This document shows positions 1-5,298 of a DNA stretch of 6,929 bases, piece by piece. The stretch's first letter is position 1. Each line of letters opens with the position of its first letter. The stretch covers positions 1 through 6,929 of the forward strand of contig CADAPN010000183.1 of assembly GCA_902789835.1 (NCBI GenBank), written 5' to 3'. This DNA is from Oscillospiraceae bacterium (GTDB lineage Bacteria > Bacillota_A > Clostridia > Oscillospirales > Oscillospiraceae). The notes under the pieces are model-generated. The model worked only from the letters and a program-made list of their open reading frames with translations. It was not told where the DNA came from and searched no databases. A program made the position numbers and the translations under genes.

Positions 1-3000
1 CTCCTCTGGGGGAAGATCATAAATCACGGGATCGTGCTCTTCGCTGGTGAAAGCGGTGCCGATGCCGAAGTACTTCTCGAAGAAGGCCTTCAGTTTGTCG
101 ATGATCGTCTGCTTCTTCTCTGCCCGGTTCCCGCCTCCGAAGCGCCGGATCGGGGGCATCAGCTTTTCGATGTCCGTGCCGACGGTTTTCACTTCCCCTT
201 CCCGGAAGGCATTCTCCAGAAACTTCCGCGTCTCCTCGGGCTTCAGGTTCTCCTCCTGAATCAGCTGGTTCAGATCGGCTTCTCTCTGCTGTGCCACATA
301 GCTGTTCCAGCCGCTGGTCACATCCTCCACCTCGTTGGCCCGGGCGATAAAGGCCTCGATCAGCTGTTTCTTGCTGCGCAGCTCGGGGCTCGCGTCCACG
401 GCCTTGCGGATGGTGACAAGCACTTCCCTGTCCGTGCAGTTTGTCTCCTGATACTTCTTCACCAGCATCAGGATATAGTCGATGTTGATCTCGATCTGCT
501 TGATCAGTTCGACCTCAAAGACGATATCGTCGATGATGTCGGTGCTCTCCCCTGCCTCGCGCTTCTTTTTCCACTCATCCCGGAGGTCCTGATACCGGCC
601 GAGATAGTCCTGCAGGTCGCGCTCGCTGAGCATCTCTTTCCCCGCGAACTCGTCAAAGGAAAGCAGGAGGTTTCGCATGCGCAGAAGCGCGCCGAACAAC
701 GAAATGAAGTCCTTCTGGTTCTGCTCACCAACGATCTGCGGCTCGGTCAGCGGGAAGCGGGCGTTCAGCTCGCTCACGATGTCCATATAACCCTTCACCA
801 GGGTGCCGTCGTCGGTGACATAGCCGTAATAGTAATCCCGGAAGCTCTTCATCAGGACAATGCCGCCGGCATTCCTGTCCCCGAACAGGGCGATGGCGGT
901 ATCGACCCGCTTCTGCAGGTTGCGGAAGCAGACGATGTTGCCGAAGGTCTTGATGCTGTTCAGGATGCGGTTGGTGCGGCTGAACGCCTGAATGAGACCG
1001 TGCATCTTCAGGTTCTTGTCCACCCAGAGGGTGTTGAGCGTCGTGGCGTCAAAACCGGTCAGGAACATGTTGACCACGATCAGCAGGTCCAGTTCCCGGT
1101 TCTTCATGCGCAGGGACACGTCTTTATAGTAATTCTGGAATTTGTCGCCGGAGGTGTCGTAGTTGGTGTGGAACATCCGGTTATAGTCCTGAATGGCCGA
1201 CTCGAGGAAGTCCCGGTCGTTCTGATCCAGGGCCGAGGTGTCCTCCGGATTCTCTTCATCCAGGATGCCGTCCGCCTCTTCGGCGTTGGCGGCATAGCTG
1301 TAGATGACCGCGATCTTCAGGTCCTTGGTCGGGTTGTCGCGGATGATCTTCCGGAACTCGTCATAATAGAGCTTGGCCATCGGGACCGAGGCCACGGCGA
1401 AGATGGCATTGAAGCCCGAGAGGCGCTGCTTGCGCTTGATCTCTTCCACCCTGCCGCGGTCGGCAGAGGCCACCTCGGCAATATTCGTCAGGGTGTTGTA
1501 CACATAGGTCTTGTCACCGCGATACGTCTTCTGGTCAAAATGGTTCAGGATATATTCGGCGACCAGGCGGATGCGCTGCGGCGCCTCAAAGGCCTTTTTC
1601 CGGTCAATATCCCAGACCTCTTCATCATCGATATCCGCATCCGTGTCCATGGTCTTGATATAGTCCACCCGGAACGGCAGCACGTTCTTGTCGTTGATGG
1701 CGTCCACGATGGTATAGGAATGCAGCCTGTCCCCGAAGGTCTGTTCGGTGGTAAAGAACCTCGGGTTCAAAACCGGCCCGGCATTGGCCGGGAAGATAGG
1801 CGTGCCGGTGAAGCCGAACATGTAATACTGCCGGAAGCTCTTCACGATGGCGGCGTGCATGTCGCCGAACTGGCTGCGGTGGCACTCGTCAAAGATGATG
1901 ACGATCTGCCGGTTATAAACCTCGTGCTCTTTGTTCTTCTTGATAAAGGTCGAGAGCTTCTGGATCGTCGTGATGATGATCTTGGCGTTTGGGTCCCGGA
2001 GCTGCCGCTCCAGCACAGCGGTGGAAGTATTGCTGTTGGCAGACCCCTTCTCGAAGCGGTCGTATTCCTTCATGGTCTGGTAATCCAGATCCTTGCGGTC
2101 CACCACGAAGAGCACCTTGTCGATATAGGGCAGCTGGGTGGCCAGTCTGGCCGTCTTGAAGGATGTCAGGGTCTTGCCCGAACCGGTGGTGTGCCAGATG
2201 TAGCCGCCGCCGGCGATGTCGCCGTACTTCTTATAGTTGTGGGCGATCTCGATCCGGTTCAGAATGCGTTCTGTGGCGGTGATCTGATAAGGCCGCATGA
2301 CCATCAGCATCTCCTCAGAAGTGAAGATGCAGTATTTGGTCAGGATATTCAGCAGGGTATGCTTCGCGAAGAAGGTCTTTGTAAAGTCGATCAGGTCTGG
2401 GATGATCCGGTTGTTGGCGTCTGCCCAGAAAGACGTAAACTCAAAGCTGTTGCTGGTCTTCCCCTTCTTGATATTCCGGCTTTCGGCGTCCCGGATGGCG
2501 TTGTGCCGCGTGCTGTTGGAATAGTACTTGGTATTGGTTCCGTTCGAGATGACGAAGATCTGTACATATTCGAACAGGCCGCTGCCCGCCCAGAAGGAGT
2601 CCCGCTGATAGCGCTCGATCTGGTTGAAGGCCTCGCGGATAGCAACGCCCCGGCGCTTGAGCTCGACATGCACCAGCGGCAGGCCGTTGACAAGAATCGT
2701 CACGTCATAGCGGTTGTCGTACGCTGCCCCCTCCGCCTGTCCCAGAACATACTGGTTGATGACCTGCAGGCGGTTGCTGTGGATATTCTTGCGGTCGATG
2801 ATCGTGATGTTCTTCGTCTCGCCGCTGTCCCGCTTCAGAACCTGGACGTTGTCCTCCTGGATCTTGCGCGTCTTCTCAACGATGTGGTCATTCGGGTTGG
2901 CAAGGGATTCTTTCAGGAAGCGGTCCCACTCACTGTCGGTAAAACTGTATTTGTTCAGTTCCTCCAGCCGCTCGCGGAGATTGCGGATCAGGTCGGCCTC

Positions 3001-3165
3001 ATTGTGTATCGGCAGATACTGATAGCCCTGCTCGCCGAGCAGACGGATAAACTCCTGTTCCAGCGCGGCCTCGGACTGATAGCTGTCCGCCCGCGCCCTG
3101 ACAGGCTCGTACTCCGTCACAACCGTATTCTGATTTGTCTCGGCAACAATGTTGAAGTAAGGCAT
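1..3165 (-). CDS. hsdR: Type I restriction-modification system, restriction/translocation subunit R (EcoR124I-like), C-terminal end beyond window
   Basis: HsdR is the ATP-driven DNA translocase and nuclease of a type I restriction enzyme; with HsdM and HsdS it cuts unmethylated foreign DNA far from the recognition site. The minus frame is open for 1055 codons from ATG 3165 to the window edge, without a stop. Visible parts: PD-(D/E)xK nuclease with D154 in YDVTILVNGLPLV and E168-x-K170 in ELKRRG; MRPYQI at 290-295; Walker A GSGKT at 328-332 in HTTGSGKTLTSF; DECHRSQFG with DECH at 426-429; MFGFTGTP at 449-456; TGFD at 703-706; QAFSRTNR at 726-733; then a helical C-terminal region. The motif spacing matches EcoR124I HsdR (about 1038 aa, nuclease residues near 151/165/167 from memory), so only a short tail should be missing. 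GGAGG at 3176-3172 lies 6 nt before the ATG. It follows the DUF2442 gene by 24 bases, so the two are probably cotranscribed. No frameshift was seen. Confidence 0.97.
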   Translation of the reverse strand, partial: MPYFNIVAETNQNTVVTEYEPVRARADSYQSEAALEQEFIRLLGEQGYQYLPIHNEADLIRNLRERLEELNKYSFTDSEWDRFLKESLANPNDHIVEKTRKIQEDNVQVLKRDSGETKNITIIDRKNIHSNRLQVINQYVLGQAEGAAYDNRYDVTILVNGLPLVHVELKRRGVAIREAFNQIERYQRDSFWAGSGLFEYVQIFVISNGTNTKYYSNSTRHNAIRDAESRNIKKGKTSNSFEFTSFWADANNRIIPDLIDFTKTFFAKHTLLNILTKYCIFTSEEMLMVMRPYQITATERILNRIEIAHNYKKYGDIAGGGYIWHTTGSGKTLTSFKTARLATQLPYIDKVLFVVDRKDLDYQTMKEYDRFEKGSANSNTSTAVLERQLRDPNAKIIITTIQKLSTFIKKNKEHEVYNRQIVIIFDECHRSQFGDMHAAIVKSFRQYYMFGFTGTPIFPANAGPVLNPRFFTTEQTFGDRLHSYTIVDAINDKNVLPFRVDYIKTMDTDADIDDEEVWDIDRKKAFEAPQRIRLVAEYILNHFDQKTYRGDKTYVYNTLTNIAEVASADRGRVEEIKRKQRLSGFNAIFAVASVPMAKLYYDEFRKIIRDNPTKDLKIAVIYSYAANAEEADGILDEENPEDTSALDQNDRDFLESAIQDYNRMFHTNYDTSGDKFQNYYKDVSLRMKNRELDLLIVVNMFLTGFDATTLNTLWVDKNLKMHGLIQAFSRTNRILNSIKTFGNIVCFRNLQKRVDTAIALFGDRNAGGIVLMKSFRDYYYGYVTDDGTLVKGYMDIVSELNARFPLTEPQIVGEQNQKDFISLFGALLRMRNLLLSFDEFAGKEMLSERDLQDYLGRYQDLRDEWKKKREAGESTDIIDDIVFEVELIKQIEINIDYILMLVKKYQETNCTDREVLVTIRKAVDASPELRSKKQLIEAFIARANEVEDVTSGWNSYVAQQREADLNQLIQEENLKPEETRKFLENAFREGEVKTVGTDIEKLMPPIRRFGGGNRAEKKQTIIDKLKAFFEKYFGIGTAFTSEEHDPVIYDLPPEE

Positions 3166-3171
3166 GCTGTG

Positions 3172-3176
3172 CCTCC
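3172..3176 (-). promoter_or_regulatory. hsdR ribosome binding site
   Basis: GGAGG on the minus strand (3176-3172) within CTGGAGGCACAGC, 6 nt upstream of ATG 3165. It fixes the hsdR start and lies wholly in the 24-nt gap after the DUF2442 stop. Confidence 0.8.
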
Positions 3177-3189
3177 AGTTATTTGGATG

Positions 3190-3441
3190 TCAAACTGCTC
3201 TCCCGTGCAGGTAAAGGGTATCCGGACTGATATCCAGATCTCCGGGCCATACGACCGTGCCAAATTGTACTGCCGCTGCCGGAAAAACCTTGTCAAGATT
3301 TCGGTACATCGGATATTGCAGCAAAGGTTTCACATCATATTCTTTTCTCTCACCGTTTTGAAAAGTAACAAGCAGAACATAATCAGGAAGCGCTTCTACG
3401 CTCTTTACCCTCGGCAGCAATTCTTCTTTTCCATGGATCAT
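3190..3441 (-). CDS. DUF2442 domain-containing protein (83 aa)
   Basis: Small DUF2442-family protein of unknown biochemical function. The sequence shows the family pattern: PRVKSVEALPDYVLLVTFQN at the start (a beta-strand pair), then GERKEYDVKPLL, a phenylalanine-containing turn, and the typical C-terminal signature GTVVWPGDLDISPDTLYLHG. I chose ATG 3441 because GAGAGG at 3454-3449 gives a strong ribosome site 7 nt upstream; an in-frame TTG (3459) and ATG (3456) would lie at or within that site and add only six residues. The stop is TGA 3192-3190. It begins 14 bases after the stop of the DUF4160 remnant and ends 24 bases before hsdR. DUF2442 and DUF4160 genes are frequently adjacent and have been suspected to be toxin-antitoxin-like pairs; that role is not shown by this sequence. 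The gene looks intact. Confidence 0.88.
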   Translation of the reverse strand: MIHGKEELLPRVKSVEALPDYVLLVTFQNGERKEYDVKPLLQYPMYRNLDKVFPAAAVQFGTVVWPGDLDISPDTLYLHGRAV

Positions 3442-3448
3442 GATATCA

Positions 3449-3454
3449 CCTCTC
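3449..3454 (-). promoter_or_regulatory. Ribosome binding site that decides the DUF2442 start
   Basis: GAGAGG (minus strand 3454-3449), followed by TGATATC and then ATG 3441, is placed 7 nt from the start. It overlaps the region just after the TGA stop of the DUF4160 remnant (3458-3456), so the two frames are probably translationally linked. It rules in ATG 3441 over the upstream in-frame TTG and ATG. Confidence 0.7.
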
Positions 3455-3455
3455 A

Positions 3456-3590
3456 TCAACGTAAAGGATCAATGTGGAAAGTCTCTTCTCCATTCAGCGC
3501 AAGACGCCAGTTTGCCTTCAAATCATCTTCATGCATCAATGCCCACGCTTTTACAAAAGCCGCCTGTCTTTTGGGGAACTCGCCAGCCAT
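3456..3590 (-). pseudogene. C-terminal remnant of a DUF4160 protein (44 aa)
   Basis: Reading ATG 3590 to TGA 3458-3456 gives 44 residues beginning MAGEFPKRQAAFVKAWALMH and ending NGEETFHIDPLR. This matches the last third of DUF4160 proteins: the G-x-(F/L)PKRQ turn, a helix with an AWA..H core, then a W-x-L strand and I-D-P-L. The N-terminal half of the family, with its PPHFHA-like histidine motif, is absent. The frame upstream hits TAA at 3605-3603, and no HFHA-like coding was found in the 260 bases upstream. The ATG has no ribosome binding site and sits about 5-10 nt after the expected transcription start of the promoter at 3607-3615, so translation, if any, would be nearly leaderless. It is the first frame of the operon leading to DUF2442 and hsdR. 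It could instead be a genuine short protein, but truncation of a toxin-antitoxin-like partner is more likely. Confidence 0.72.
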
Positions 3591-3606
3591 AATATACCAA
3601 TATTAT

Positions 3607-3616
3607 ATTATACCAG
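3607..3616 (-). promoter_or_regulatory. Extended -10 promoter for the DUF4160'-DUF2442-hsdR operon
   Basis: On the minus strand TGGTATAAT (3615-3607) is an extended -10 box. A second TATAAT overlaps it at 3607-3602, giving tandem -10 hexamers. No good -35 box is seen: the hexamer at 17-bp spacing is GTATCA (3635-3630). Transcription would start around 3600-3595, only 5-10 nt before the ATG at 3590. It sits between the terminator at 3774-3810 and the first frame of the operon. No clear operator palindrome is visible. Confidence 0.6.
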
Positions 3617-3773
3617 AAAAAAAGCGGGGTGATACCTGTTTCTGAAAGATTTTTCACGTTTTTTTGGAAAGCTGAACGATTTTGTATCAGCTTTATCTGG
3701 CTTTAGCAGTAAGGTATTTTCTCATCTGCTGCGAAACAAAGCATCTTCCGAAAGCCGGAGATTTATGGAAAAA

Positions 3774-3810
3774 GCCTCACCGCTTGAGCTTTCTGGGCCA
3801 TCGGTGAGGC
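3774..3810 (-). terminator. Bidirectional intrinsic terminator after the ATPase gene
   Basis: GCCTCACCG (3774-3782) and CGGTGAGGC (3802-3810) form a perfect 9-bp stem with a 19-nt loop. On the minus strand the stem is followed directly by TTTTT (3773-3769), ending the ATPase transcript 46 bases after its stop. On the plus strand it is followed by ATTTTTCTT, so it could also work that way. It separates the ATPase operon from the hsdR operon promoter. The rest of the 3617-3856 gap is AT-rich and shows no gene. Confidence 0.85.
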
Positions 3811-3856
3811 ATTTTTCTTCTGATTCAGTTCTCCTGCTAATCACGATCCAGGATTG

Positions 3857-4584
3857 TCAGCTCTCTTCCAAAAGGATACGAAGCATCCTGTCCGGATTCG
3901 CAAGAAAATCCCTCGTCAGCTGGAAATGCTCTGTTTCCTGATAGTGAACATGCTCAAGACCCTTATCAGAAAACTGAATGATATCCGACTCCGGAAGGGT
4001 GATCAGGATCGGAGAATGCGTGGAAATGATGAACTGAGCGCCCCGCTTTGCAAGATCATGAATGTCCGCCATCAAGCGCAGCATGCGCATGGGGGAAATC
4101 GCAGCTTCCGGTTCATCCAGGATAAACAAGCCATCCGGAGAGAAACGATTCTCAACCAGGGCAAGAAAGCTCTCGCCATGTGAAAGCTTGTGCAGAGATG
4201 TCCCCCCATAGGAACCCAGCACATCGCTGTCCATGGAATCAAGATATGAGGCTGCATTGTAAAAGCTCTCAGCGCGAAGAAAGAATCCGTCAAAATGGCG
4301 GCCGATCCCTCGTACCAGATGAATATGCGCATGCAGGGAAGAATGAGAATCAACGGTAGAAAAACTGTAGTTTCTTGTACCCCCTTCGGGGTTGAAACCC
4401 GCTGCAACCGCGACAGCCTCGATCAATGTCGATTTGCCGATCCCATTCTCGCCGACGAAAAAGGTAATGGGTTTTGTCGTCTGACGGCAGGCAGGCTTGC
4501 GTAGTATTCCGTTTGGGGGATATCCGCATCAATACGAATCTCGCGGATATCCAGCGTGCTGAAACTGTTTGCCGGGTCTTTCAT
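3857..4584 (-). pseudogene. COG3910-type predicted ATPase (AAA/ABC-like), frameshifted upstream of Walker A
   Basis: Predicted soluble P-loop ATPase with ABC-type motifs; substrate unknown. The first frame (ATG 4584 to TGA 4425-4423) encodes DIREIRIDADIPQTEYYASL and PAVR, the usual N-terminal strand. The second frame, ending at TGA 3859-3857, carries KPITFFVGENGIGKSTLIEA with Walker A at 4453-4427, then GFNPEGGTRNYSFST, GFFLRAESF, the ABC signature LSHGES at 4186-4169, Walker B and catalytic Glu in FILDEPEAAISP (LDEPEA at 4120-4103), and the STHSPIL H-loop at 4024-4004, ending FLANPDRMLRILLEES. The frames meet near 4487-4474. The family normally has about eight residues between PAVR and KPITF, but here almost none remain, so about 19-22 nt seem deleted; the 728-nt span is 1 nt short of a whole number of codons. 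Intact length would be about 249 aa. The second frame has no ATG or ribosome site before Walker A, so a functional protein is unlikely. Confidence 0.88.
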
Positions 4585-4730
4585 TCATCATCGAACAGAT
4601 CGTACATGATCATGTCGTCAAGGCTGATATCGTACCACGGGCGGGATGGCTGTTTGTCCTTTTTATCGGACGAGTCTTTCTTTCTGTCCTTGACATCCTT
4701 TTTGTCTTCATTCCGGTTCTTGAAAAGCAT
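4581..4730 (-). CDS. Small highly charged protein of unknown function (49 aa), coupled to the ATPase gene
   Basis: I do not recognise this protein. ATG 4730 is preceded by AAGGAGG (4745-4739) with 8-nt spacing, an excellent ribosome site, which is the main support that it is real. The frame ends in TGA 4583-4581, overlapping the ATPase ATG (4584-4582) as ATGA, so translation of the two is probably coupled. Residues 8-27 are a Lys/Asp run such as EDKKDVKDRKKDSSDKKDK, probably disordered or a charged helix. Residues 28-49 read PSRPWYDISLDDMIMYDLF then DDE, a hydrophobic-acidic tail that could bind a partner. There are 12 basic and 14 acidic residues and no signal peptide or membrane segment. 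It may be a partner or regulator of the ATPase; that is inference from the overlap only. Confidence 0.68.
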   Translation of the reverse strand: MLFKNRNEDKKDVKDRKKDSSDKKDKQPSRPWYDISLDDMIMYDLFDDE

Positions 4731-4738
4731 GGCAGTAC

Positions 4739-4745
4739 CCTCCTT
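4739..4745 (-). promoter_or_regulatory. Strong ribosome binding site of the 49-aa gene
   Basis: AAGGAGG on the minus strand (4745-4739) with 8 nt to ATG 4730. The near-perfect match is the chief reason for calling the 49-aa frame a gene. Confidence 0.75.
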
Positions 4746-4773
4746 ATAAAAAGCTGTGTGGATTGCCTTCGGA

Positions 4774-4779
4774 TTTATA
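4774..4779 (-). promoter_or_regulatory. Candidate -10 box for the 49-aa gene/ATPase operon
   Basis: TATAAA (minus 4779-4774) lies between the upstream terminator and the 49-aa gene, implying a leader of roughly 37 nt. A TTGTTT hexamer 16 bp upstream is a poor -35 match, and TATACT (4795-4790) is an alternative -10. Position supports a promoter here; the exact box is uncertain. Confidence 0.35.
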
Positions 4780-4803
4780 CGATGCCTGGAGTATAAAACA
4801 AAA

Positions 4804-4825
4804 GCTGTCCGGTTGTCCGGACAGC
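4804..4825 (-). terminator. Intrinsic terminator (minus strand)
   Basis: GCTGTCCGG (4804-4812) and CCGGACAGC (4817-4825) make a perfect 9-bp stem with a 4-nt loop. On the minus strand the stem is followed by TTTTGTTTT, a classic U-tract. On the plus strand the T-run (ATTTTTTGG, from about 4833) is some 8 nt away, so termination there is weaker. It insulates the 49-aa gene/ATPase operon from transcription coming through the repeat region. Confidence 0.8.
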
Positions 4826-4875
4826 AAGAGATATTTTTTGGGTGGGGCGCTATGTTCCCCAGAAGTCTGTACCGT

Positions 4876-4925
4876 TTCGCGGCAAGTGAGGTCTCTGCCC
4901 CTTAACAAGACACTGCGGCCGCGAA
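4876..4925. repeat. Long imperfect hairpin
   Basis: TTCGCGGC (4876-4883) pairs with GCCGCGAA (4918-4925). After a small internal loop AGTG (4885-4888) pairs with CACT (4911-4914), and TCT/AGA may close further inside. The result is an extended stem around a loop of about 13 nt or more. No T-tract follows on either strand, so it is not an intrinsic terminator. It could be a structured RNA segment or part of the extragenic repeat; no known RNA family was recognised. Confidence 0.45.
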
Positions 4926-5056
4926 GAATAGTAAGTGAGAAAAAGCGGACAGGCTGAAGGGGTCAGCAGCGGGGCGCCCGACTTCAGATCACTGCAGCTG
5001 CGCGGAAGGGTCAGTGAGCGCTCGCACGAAGTCTATACCGCCGCGCTGGCTCCTCA

Positions 5057-5102
5057 CAGACAAGCTTGGATCGTCACGCGTTTCTCGCGCGTCGCTATGC
5101 TC
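5057..5102. repeat. 46-bp direct repeat, copy A
   Basis: Begins CAGACAAGCTTGG and ends GCGCGTCGCTATGCTC. It matches copy B at 5149-5194 in 40 of 46 positions by eye without gaps. It is followed by a short imperfect hairpin with CGGCA...TGCCG arms (about 5117-5135). The sequence looks like a dispersed extragenic repeat rather than coding DNA. Confidence 0.7.
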
Positions 5103-5148
5103 CGGATCGTTCGCTTCCGGCAAGCGTGCCGAAAGCTCATTCCCTACG

Positions 5149-5194
5149 CAGACAAGCTTGGTTCGTCGCACGCTTCCCGCGCGTCGCTATGTTC
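5149..5194. repeat. 46-bp direct repeat, copy B
   Basis: Starts 92 bp after copy A and shares CAGACAAGCTTGG and the CGCGCGTCGCTATG core. Both copies are followed by GTCGCTTCC- or TTCGCTTCC-like sequence and then a hairpin whose arms differ (copy B: 5202-5236). The conserved box plus changing palindrome suggests a repeat unit. Confidence 0.7.
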
Positions 5195-5201
5195 GTCGCT
5201 T

Positions 5202-5236
5202 CCGATGGAAACCCGCTTCTCTGGGCTTTCCATCGG
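5202..5236. repeat. Inverted repeat downstream of copy B
   Basis: CCGATGGAAA (5202-5211) and TTTCCATCGG (5227-5236) are perfect 10-bp inverted arms. CCC and GGG extend the stem inside after one bulged base, leaving an 8-nt loop. No T-tract follows on the minus strand; it appears to belong to the repeat region. Confidence 0.6.
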
Positions 5237-5276
5237 GGAAACAGGATTACCTACAAATATTGCGGGCACAGAAGGC

Positions 5277-5298
5277 GGAGGCATCAGGGGATGCCTCC
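5277..5298 (-). terminator. Hairpin directly after the esterase stop codon, probable terminator
   Basis: GGAGGCATC (5277-5285) and GATGCCTCC (5290-5298) form a perfect 9-bp stem with a 4-nt loop. It begins at the base right after the TAG stop (5301-5299). The downstream minus-strand sequence GCCTTCTGTG is only weakly T-rich, so it may be an inefficient terminator or a 3'-end stabiliser; the stronger terminator lies further on at 4804-4825. Confidence 0.55.

Larger units (their letters stand above)
4826..5276. other. Non-coding, palindrome-rich intergenic region
   Basis: About 450 bases between two minus-strand terminators. No frame here has a credible ribosome site or a recognisable protein; open frames on the plus strand read through the repeats and are low-complexity. 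Content: a long hairpin at 4876-4925, an inverted CTGAAG/CTTCAG pair (4954-4959 and 4982-4987) enclosing a GGGCGCCC palindrome, a near-repeat GAAGTCTRTACCG at 4862-4874 and 5028-5040, two 46-bp direct repeats, and a hairpin at 5202-5236. No tRNA cloverleaf was recognised. Confidence 0.6.

Noticed and set aside
34..3645. A 1203-codon open frame on the plus strand.
   Set aside because: It lies exactly opposite hsdR, whose minus frame carries all type I R-subunit motifs. The plus translation is rich in V/L/D/G repeats with no recognisable domain, a known effect of GC-rich codon bias on the antisense strand.
4474..4957. Several overlapping short plus-strand open frames.
   Set aside because: They are antisense to the 49-aa gene and the ATPase start or cross the terminator; none has a credible ribosome site.
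5057..5194. Possible CRISPR array from two repeat copies.
   Set aside because: Only two imperfect copies, 46 bp long with 46 bp between them, a related internal hairpin rather than unique spacers, and no cas genes.
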